NCBI GenBank assembly: GCA_000498155.1
Contig: AXZN01000024.1
Span: forward strand, 558,001-622,000
DNA length: 64,000 nucleotides
Direction: 5' to 3'
Origin: Shiraia sp. slf14
Taxonomy: Eukaryota > Ascomycota > Dothideomycetes > Pleosporales > Shiraiaceae
Shown: in pieces, positions 56,807-64,000 of the stretch
Layout: each line of letters begins with the position of its first letter
Numbering within the stretch: the first letter of the stretch is position 1
Translations under genes and position numbers: made by a program
The notes under the pieces: generated by a model
What the model was told of the DNA's origin: nothing
Seen by the model: only the letters and a program-made list of their open reading frames with translations
Database searches by the model: none

Positions 56807-57089
56807 ACTGACAAGGACCAATATGTACAACACTGAATGTTTTATGCAATGTATCATGCAACGTACTATAAAGCTAGGGCCTTTTTATGTCGTTTGTCGT
56901 TAATCGTTAGCCTTGTCATGTTCTGTGTTTACTATCAACAAGTCGCGCTTGCCGTATTACGGGCCCCCTCTCAGCCTGGTACCCCACACCTAGGCAGACA
57001 TAAAACCTCTCTCAATACCCCTCCGTCTGTTTACACCATCACCACAACATCCTTCGCCTGCTCCAACGAGCTGCGCGTGTCCTTTCATC
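56807..57089. other. Short spacer between rad10 and the F-box gene
   Basis: Holds the rad10 3' UTR and the F-box gene promoter; nothing else seen. Confidence 0.4.
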
Positions 57090-58546
57090 ATGTTTCTACA
57101 ACAGTTACCTGTGGAACTTCAGACTGAGATATACAAAAACCTTAACAACACTGCCCTGAAGAACGTACGTTTAGTATCCATAACTCTGACTGACATTGCT
57201 ACACAATTTCTGTTCTGCAGCGTCGCAGTAGGTGCACGCTACAAGTCACTGGGTGCTTTTAAAAACATCACCCATAGCGGCAGACTTTCAAACTACGTCA
57301 GAGAGATTGTCTTCGATGGATCATTGTTTGATCGTGTATATGCACACGACCAGACAGAGTATGATGCTAGCGAACTAGTACCATGCGATCATTTTGAAGC
57401 ACCATCCAGGGCTAAGTATTGCCGGTCTGTTAACAATTAAAACGACGGGATTGTCGAAGTCACTGACAGTCAACAAGTTGGAGGAGATACAAACAGCTGT
57501 ATAATGAGCAGGAAGACATGAAAATCAAGGGAGATCTCTTACAAACTGTCTGGGATGCACTAGGTCTAGCGACTAGAGTATCTTCAATCGTGTACTCACC
57601 GTACACCCACCTGGTCCCTTCCGAAGTGGAAGAAATGGAGTATCTGGTTCCACCTGGAGTACCTATTATGCCAACCCAAAACACATCCAGGCAAGATACA
57701 ACAGACCTCAGAGATCACCCGTTTCGTCACCTGCTTGCAGGCATCTTCGTATCAGGATACACAGGCATACGCAAATTGCGGATTGAGGCGCTCAGGCCGA
57801 TGCATACCGGTACCGAGTTCCATCTGGGCATGCTGGATTTTCCCGAAGAGCTATTTTTCGCAGATGCTGAGCGTCTTTTACCATCTGGTTCAGCGCGTTT
57901 CGTGGCAAACATGCGCTTGATTCCAGAAGATACGCATTTCGAAGCAGCAGAACATCTTTTTCAGAACCTGGAAACTTGCGAATTACATTTAACGGGGGCG
58001 GAGCCACTTGGAGAGGGCGAAATCAGAGGCGTGAATAATTTGAGGAAACTACTCTTGTCTGCAGAGAAGTTGAAGCACCTTATCCTTCATGTCGCCCGAG
58101 CAGGCCAAGATTTCATAGAAGATGCAGAGGACGCAGAGGATGTAGAGAACGCAGAAGACGAAGAAGACGCAGAAGAACCACCCCTCTCCTTCGTCAGTCT
58201 TGGCCTCCAGAATACGTGGAAAACCTTGAAGACTTTGAGCTTTGGCGGTATCAACATCAACATGGCCGATATTCTGGATTTCATGCAAAGGCATGAAAGT
58301 TCTTTGACATCTGTTTCCATTCAGCGATGCGGATTAGAATCTGGAACGTGGGCCGAGGTTGTCGATCAAGTTTTGATCAGCACAAGAATCACGCATTTTG
58401 TTCTCGACTTTGTCGCTGAAAGAACGCTTGCCATGGCAGATGGGAGTATACTGGAAACGAGAGGAATGGAAGAATGGACATATGAAGGTTATCTGGATGT
58501 GTCCAACCCAGCAAAGCGCGCTTTCGTGAGAACGACCATTTCATAG
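57090..58546 (+). CDS. F-box protein
   Basis: Substrate adaptor for an SCF ubiquitin ligase, by family. Exon 1 starts at 57090 and ends at 57415 or 57424; exon 2 is 57478-58546; 464-467 residues. The F-box is at the very N-terminus (FLQQLPVELQTEIYKNL, NVRLVSITLTDIATQFLF). The two candidate donors (GTATTG, GTCTGT) have the same phase, and both lead into WRRYKQLYNEQEDMKIKGD. The rest looks like loosely conserved leucine-rich repeats, as in many fungal F-box proteins. A run of acidic residues (EDAEDAEDVENAEDEEDAEE, about residues 320-340) probably grew by expansion of GAAGACGCAGAG units. Confidence 0.8.
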
Positions 58547-60277
58547 GGATATAAGATGCTGACTAGGATAGGTGGACACAAACCCCGAGAACATGTCGGT
58601 CTATTCCAGTCGCGAGATCAACCAAACATGTAGGACACAAACTCCGAGAACATGTCGGTCTATTTTAGTCGCGAGATCCACTAAACATGTACAGTATTGT
58701 GTATACGCGAGCATGGTGGGATATTGTAAAAGAGGGATTTATGGAAACGGATGGCTTGTTCCGGTAGTGTCCGGAGTATTGGCGGCCAAATTGGTGTGAG
58801 GAGGGGGGCGATGATAGGCTCATGGCGCATGCAGACAGCTCAGATGCGTAGGGCTGGCATATGTTTTTCAGGACCCCCTGGTCATTTACTGAAGCTGGGA
58901 CCGGGTGACGTACCCTAAAGTCACCGTGGCTTTGGGGTCGCATCTGGCCCACTACGCTGGGCTCTATCGACCATAGATGAGATTACCAAATGGGCTTGGA
59001 CGGTGTATGCCTCTTCCTACGTCACATTAATGCAAAGCAGGCGAGGATCTGGCCGTGTCATATTTGAAGAATTGATAAAGTTGCTTTCACGGACAGGATC
59101 AGCACGGCATTCCTGGTCAACCACCCGCTCAGAGGAGGCATATGTACGCCATGCTAATGGAGGGCAGTGTGAGATGGGTACCAGTTTGGCGGGTGATAAT
59201 ACGATGAGGGTGCATACACGAGAGCGACCGTGCCTCGACAGCACGGCTCCATGAGTTTCGGCTCGCCGGTAAGAGATGGAGCTGTTAGCGGTCAAGCATT
59301 GGTGGTGAAGTCAAGAGGTTATGAGTGGATGGGTCTCGAGTCCCTGGCACACACCCAGCACTCAGGTAGCTTGACCGGCGGTGCGTTGGCGCCGTCGTGG
59401 GTTGCGTTAGCGGCACGCCAGCGGCAGAAGCACGGGCCCGAGCTTAGCGCGGACCAGGATGGCGTTGGAAGAGCCGGGCGCCGTCAACCACTGCGCTGGG
59501 TCCGCCTGAGCTTGGCAGCCGGCAGCCTGGGGCAGCACGATTCCCTATTGCGCGACCATCCACCACCACCATCCTGAAAATACGATCGAGCGTTCGTGCC
59601 GTTGTCCTCTCTGCAGCCATGTCGCGGCGCTACCCGTGTCCTTTCTACGAATCACTGGCCAGTGCCCTCTTCGGGCTAAACCCCTCCACTTGCGCCCTCC
59701 CCGGATACAGTAGTGCGCAACTGCGAAGTTTTACTCCTGCCGGAGCAAATTAACTTTTCCGCTGCCGCCAGCTAGTCATCCGCTCTCATGCATGTTTGGT
59801 GGAATGGCCTGCAGCCGTTCTCTACCTGTCCTGCCGTAACCACGCTGCCATCTGTGAGTCAGGATGCTTGAACATGTCAACAACCATGCATGTGTGCGAG
59901 ATGGATTTCCAAGTAACAGACGTGCATATCATATCCAAAGGAGGCATATGTTTGTTTTCTCCCGATTCGGTTGCTGGTTTGCCGAGCTTGCGTTTTGAAG
60001 GGACAGTGATGGACTGCCAACCTTGTCCTCCCTGATTTTATTAAGTGCACGCCCTCGCCCTCAACACTGCCCCCTCTCACCACACACAACCGCAACTTTA
60101 GCTACTGGTATCATTTTTCCTCTGGCTTTTTTCATTGTCTATTCAAGTGTGCCTGATAGTAAATACACTCTCCATTGTCTCAACTCATCCATCTTGAGAC
60201 CTTTCACCCCTACCGCCCTTTTCGCTACACCGACACTGTAATCTAGGCTACAAACTCTGAGCCTCTCATCCGCCACC
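58547..60277. other. Intergenic region with tandem duplication, then promoter
   Basis: A 59-bp tandem duplication lies just after the F-box gene (separate entry). The next kilobase is GC-richer with no supported gene. From about 60050 to 60277 the sequence is C/T-rich and forms the leader of the gene at 60278. Confidence 0.4.
58573..58690 (+). repeat. 59-bp tandem duplication with transition differences
   Basis: Two units, 58573-58631 and 58632-58690, share GAGAACATGTCGGTCTATT and AGTCGCGAGATC. Differences between copies (ACCCCG/ACTCCG, TTCCAG/TTTTAG, CAACCA/CCACTA) are mainly C versus T. Noncoding; 27 bp after the F-box stop. Confidence 0.9.
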
Positions 60278-61084
60278 ATGCCATCCAAAGACGCCTCTCG
60301 TGAGAAATCTAGCCACTCGCGCCGCACCAAGCACAGCACTACCCATCGCATGTCATCTCAGCACCCTAGTCAAGCCGGGACGAACCGAGACAGTCGAGCT
60401 CGAAATCCACGTAGCTCGAGTTCTTCTTCTCGTCCAGATGGCGCTGTATGTGTACTGCGTCTTTGAAAGCAATGTAGTACTCAACTCACATGTGTAGTCG
60501 TCTCACCGTCCCAACACATCCCACACCCACCCTTCTCCCTCATACACCACACCAGCACCTCCACAACACACCACCGCTCCCCAAACCCACAGCTACCAAA
60601 CCCACTCCTCACACCCACCCCGAAACTCCTACCAAAACACACAAAACCCCAGCCAAAACTACAACACCCGCACCACCACTCACCACCACACCAGCCACAC
60701 CCACCGCCCCTGGGCACGTGACAACCCAGCCCTCCCCACCCTCCTCTCCCACCCAGCCCTGCAGCAGCCCACAGCCTTACTCCCCGGCACCCACCCAGCC
60801 CAACACCCCAGCTGGCCCCTAGGCTACTCCAACTTGCAAAACCTCAATCGCGTGCGCCAGCCTACTAGCGCTATGGAGCGCTTTTTTCAGGAAGACGAGC
60901 GCGACGGGGCGTTTCATGGTATTGCGGGTGTGGGACCTGAGGATGAGGACGAGGGGAGAGGAGGTGGTGGGTATGGGTATGGGTATGGGCGGTATGAGGG
61001 GGGAGATGATGGGGAGGATGGGTATGAGTATGAGGAAGAGGGGGGGTATGATGGATATGATAGTCGCAGTTCGACTGTGTACTA
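60278..61084 (+). CDS. Hypothetical low-complexity protein with Tyr/Gly-rich tail
   Basis: Exons 60278-60445 and 60498-61085 give 251 residues. The start is in a perfect fungal context (CGCCACCATGCC). Residues 1-55 are basic and Ser-rich; residues 57-150 are His, Thr, Pro and Asn-rich; a short ordered piece follows (LQNLNRVRQPTSAMERFFQE). The tail is Gly/Tyr/Asp/Glu-rich (GYGYGYGRYEGGDDGEDGYE). No domain is recognised, and the whole chain should be disordered. The intron (GTATGT donor, GTGTAG acceptor) keeps a single open frame of 250 codons, which supports it being real. The strand bias (C-rich then G-rich) is striking. Confidence 0.65.
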
Positions 61085-61085
61085 A

Positions 61086-64000
61086 CCTCTCTCACTCACC
61101 CTCCTCTTCACCTCAGCCCTTCACATCAGCCCTTCACTTCCCCTCGTCCGAACTGAGTTGAGTTTGAGTTTGAGTTTGAATCGAGTTGTTCTGCCTCTGA
61201 ACATCCCATCAAACCCGGCTCACACTCAGCCTTTATACCCTTCAACTCCTTCAGCTGCACTCTTCGGAGTAACAAGGCTGAGTTTTTTTCCTTTCTGATT
61301 GAGCTTTTTTTCACGCATGAGTGGGTGGGCTTGGGGGCGGTAAGCGCGAGGCTGAAGGCTGTGTTGTGGTTGCGGTGTGAGATTGAGGTGATGATCATGC
61401 CGGGTGGGATGCAGGCAGCCACACTTCACATCATTTCGCTTTACAGCGTGTCGGTTGTCGGCTGGGAGTTGTCGGTCATCACGCCTCGGCGAGTTTCTGT
61501 TTTGGCAGTTGACTACCTGAGTATACTTTGTCTCGGGGTTTATTCTTTTTGTTTTCATATCTCGTCCCCCTGGTTTGACTTTGGCGCTGGCGTGGGTCTT
61601 AGCCGAGGGGTTGATGGGCTTTTCATTGGCGTTGGGTTAGGCGTGGTGTTTTTGTAATGGGAGGGAAGGGTTCGGGGATTATGATGAGATGGAATGGATG
61701 AATGCACATATGAAGGGTCACGATTTGGATTGATACCACGGATTTCCTTTTTCCTTTTTTTTTCTATTATTTCTATCTTTGTTTAGGGAGGTGCATAGTG
61801 TTACTTTCACTTCACTTTTCTTTAAGTTAATTATGAATATACATGGAGTACATGACTTCTTCTCAGTCAAAAAGATGGAGACAAGTGCAGTGCAGTGCAG
61901 TGCAGCTGCGACATGTCCCTGGGAACAATCATCAGCCTGGGTGGCTAGAGTGACACCCCCGCGATTTGCATGCTGCTTCATGCCATGACGTAACGGTGCA
62001 TGTCCACACTTCATCTCTGGTTCTAGACCGCTAGATCACTATGTATGTCGCCAAAGTTGACAGTTGACTCGACGCAGGTACGTCACGCGTCGCGTCGCGT
62101 TGTGGTTCACTCACCCATAATCACATAGTCGCACATTGACCTTTTCTCTTTCATTCACCGGATAGGTACTTGTTGAGCTCGCCGTACTCATTCACCGCGA
62201 CTATTCACCGGCATGCCGAAAACTACTTCATCATTATTTTTAGTATTTCTGTTCCTATTTTTATTCTTGCCCTTTTGATCATGCTTTCGAGGGAATGCTT
62301 TGACTCATACTCATGTTTGCATATGCGTATACGTATACGCATACGCGGTACGCTTGGGGGACTTGGGGTGGGGCGTAAAGGACTAGGTTAGACGAGATGA
62401 GATGAGATGATGGAAGCGAGTGAGGTAAGTCGCTGTGCTGTGATGTGATACCTCGGGGTGGATTGGATTGTGTTGTGCCGTGTGTTGTGAATCATGCTCA
62501 ACTAGTGTGGAAGTGAAAGTGGGAGTGCAACGAAAGTGGGGGTGTAATTTGGAGGACAATCGTGAGGACAGCTGAAGGGTGAAGCTTAGTGTGAAGTCCC
62601 CCGGGTAAATCATCATGTAGTGTAGAGCTGCGATGTGGTGTCGTGTGAATCATATTGAAACATGATCAATCACCGTGCCAGCGTAATTTGGAAGGACGAT
62701 AAGTGGATGTCGGACGCAAGCTGAATGCTGCGTTTTTGTCCTTCAAGAAGGGTGCGACGGGGCGGATAAGGCTGGGACGATGCTGGACGAGTGGGATGTG
62801 CCCTGTTTCGAGAGGGGCACGGCGGGAGCTGGGATCGCGATGAACGATCTAGTGTGCTGTGTAAGAGCCCTGTTTACGCATGGTTTCATGGCGTAACCAT
62901 CAGTGGATGGCATGCAGGAGTCTAGATGCTGTGTGGAGGAAGTGAGGCTGTCGATCGCAAGGTCTAGATTTCGCGACCTTTTTTTCAGAATAGTGATCCT
63001 TGCCCTGCCATCTCGAGAGGGTGACTAAGCCATTATTATGAGGCTCTGCTATGTCTTGGCATATTCCATTCTGGTCTTGGAGTGTGAAAGCGGGAGGCCT
63101 GCCACTATTCGGGCGTTAGTCCTCTCGCTTGCTCTGGTCATGCGACGTGTTGACGAGTCAGTGAATACAATGTCGATCTGGCTTGACGTTGGGCTGGCAC
63201 TGGAAATTCAGGCGGGTTAACGTTAAGGTTTGCGTGCTGGTCTTACATGAGGAGGAATTGTAGTGCAGGGAGGAAGTGATCAGCACAAAGAGCTCGTGTG
63301 ACTGGACAGAAGGACACGTGCAGTTATCAGAGCATCTCATTTGCCCATATGGAGCTCGATCTGGATATGGAATCCTCAAGATAAGCATAAAGTTCACGTG
63401 CTGCGGCTCTGCTTTGCAGTCATTGCGCCATTTGGTTGTCAGCTGTCATCCGAGCCGGGATTAGTCGGGTGAAAGATGAAACGGGCCAGTGAACATCTCC
63501 ACCTGATCAAGCTGACTTGGCCGATTATCCAGAAGAATGTGAGGATTGTCAGGATCGCGGTCATCACGGCCGTCCGACTCCGTCGTGGTTGTGATAAGAG
63601 TCGGTGTCGGAAGACGGCGCCTACGGCCCGGGCCCATCGTGCCATCATAGTTAAGTGGGTAACTATGTGGGGCATCTCAGTCTTGGCGCTGGCCAATGCT
63701 TCAACTACCAACCACTGCAGCCAGCCCTCAACTTGGAAGTTTCCGCGAGCTATAATCTATGTAAAAGCCGGAGGACCTGGGTGAAACATGAATCAAAAAC
63801 CAATCGCTAAAATGTCTTTTCAAGGCGATAATTCCACCTGCAGACACGCCACCTGCAGGCAAGTGCTTAGGCAAGTCCTTCGACAAGGCACCATGCAGCA
63901 GAAAAATGTTGGGCAGCAGGAAGAGTCGGGGTAACAGCAGGCTTGATTTGAAGCTAGGCAACACGCACGAAATATTGCGGACTTTGGTTCCTTGCAGTAG
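61086..64000. other. Gene-free terminal region
   Basis: No supported gene in 2.9 kb. It contains small simple repeats: TGAGTTTGAGTTTGAG near 61157, four GTGCA units near 61887, and the palindrome GCGTATACGTATACGC near 62324. A T-rich tract lies at 61745-61770. Open frames of 60-110 codons exist on both strands with no family resemblance. Confidence 0.4.

Noticed and set aside
60490..60822. Thr/Pro-rich frame starting in the second exon of the 60278 gene
   Set aside because: It is a frame shadow of the C-rich exon; the other frame stays open to 61085 and joins exon 1 in phase.
62320..62345. Palindrome GCGTATACGTATACGC as a regulatory site
   Set aside because: No gene lies nearby, and alternating TA/CG runs of this length occur by chance in simple sequence.

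Overview
The window is nuclear DNA of a filamentous ascomycete (Pezizomycotina; a dothideomycete is my best guess). The reasons are short introns of about 47-60 nt with GTAWGT-type donors and CTAAY branch points, pyrimidine-rich promoters, a HET-domain gene, fungal-type MED19, TMA46, OST4 and agmatinase genes, secreted GH28 and GH30 enzymes, and old duplications differing mainly by C/T and G/A changes, as repeat-induced point mutation (RIP) would leave. Exon models were built by eye from splice sites and reading-frame continuity.

Layout. 0.4-5.4 kb: an mRNA-export adaptor (YRA1/mlo3 type) with a 649-nt intron, then an aldehyde dehydrogenase followed by a decayed copy of its own 3' end. 6.3-12.5 kb: accessory block with a secreted GH30 glycanase, a small DUF6914-like protein, a secreted GH28 exopolygalacturonase and an SDR enzyme. 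12.5-20.8 kb: gene-poor, with direct duplications, one frame-ambiguous gene, a perfect (AG)250 tract and a GPI-type surface protein. 20.8-27.5 kb: rpl26, a large AT-hook/C2H2 protein, ost4 and tma46. 28.3-36.4 kb: a phenol 2-monooxygenase-like flavoprotein, a disordered hypothetical protein and a HET-domain protein. 36.4-44.7 kb: nat1 (NatA auxiliary subunit), a MutM/Fpg-like glycosylase, a secreted-looking agmatinase and a tocopherol-cyclase-like protein. 45.2-45.5 kb: a U2 snRNA gene. 46.5-58.6 kb: a CorA-like membrane protein, a small Zn-ribbon protein, mitochondrial uL10m, mitochondrial prolyl-tRNA synthetase, a tRNA-Gln-like locus, med19, rad10/ERCC1 and an F-box protein. 60.3-61.1 kb: a disordered Tyr/Gly-rich protein. 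The last 2.9 kb holds no gene I can support.

Three observations stand out. (1) The U2 snRNA gene is interrupted by a 154-nt mRNA-type intron that splits stem-loop IIa, so this U2 must itself be spliced. (2) A short, roughly 88-bp MITE-like repeat with CTGAAGCCTACAA termini occurs seven times, always in the 3' flank of a gene and always in that gene's orientation. (3) The YRA1-type gene keeps one giant intron inside its RRM, as in budding yeast where that intron serves autoregulation. Several housekeeping genes are arranged head to head, including a pair (mitochondrial uL10 and mitochondrial prolyl-tRNA synthetase) devoted to one process.
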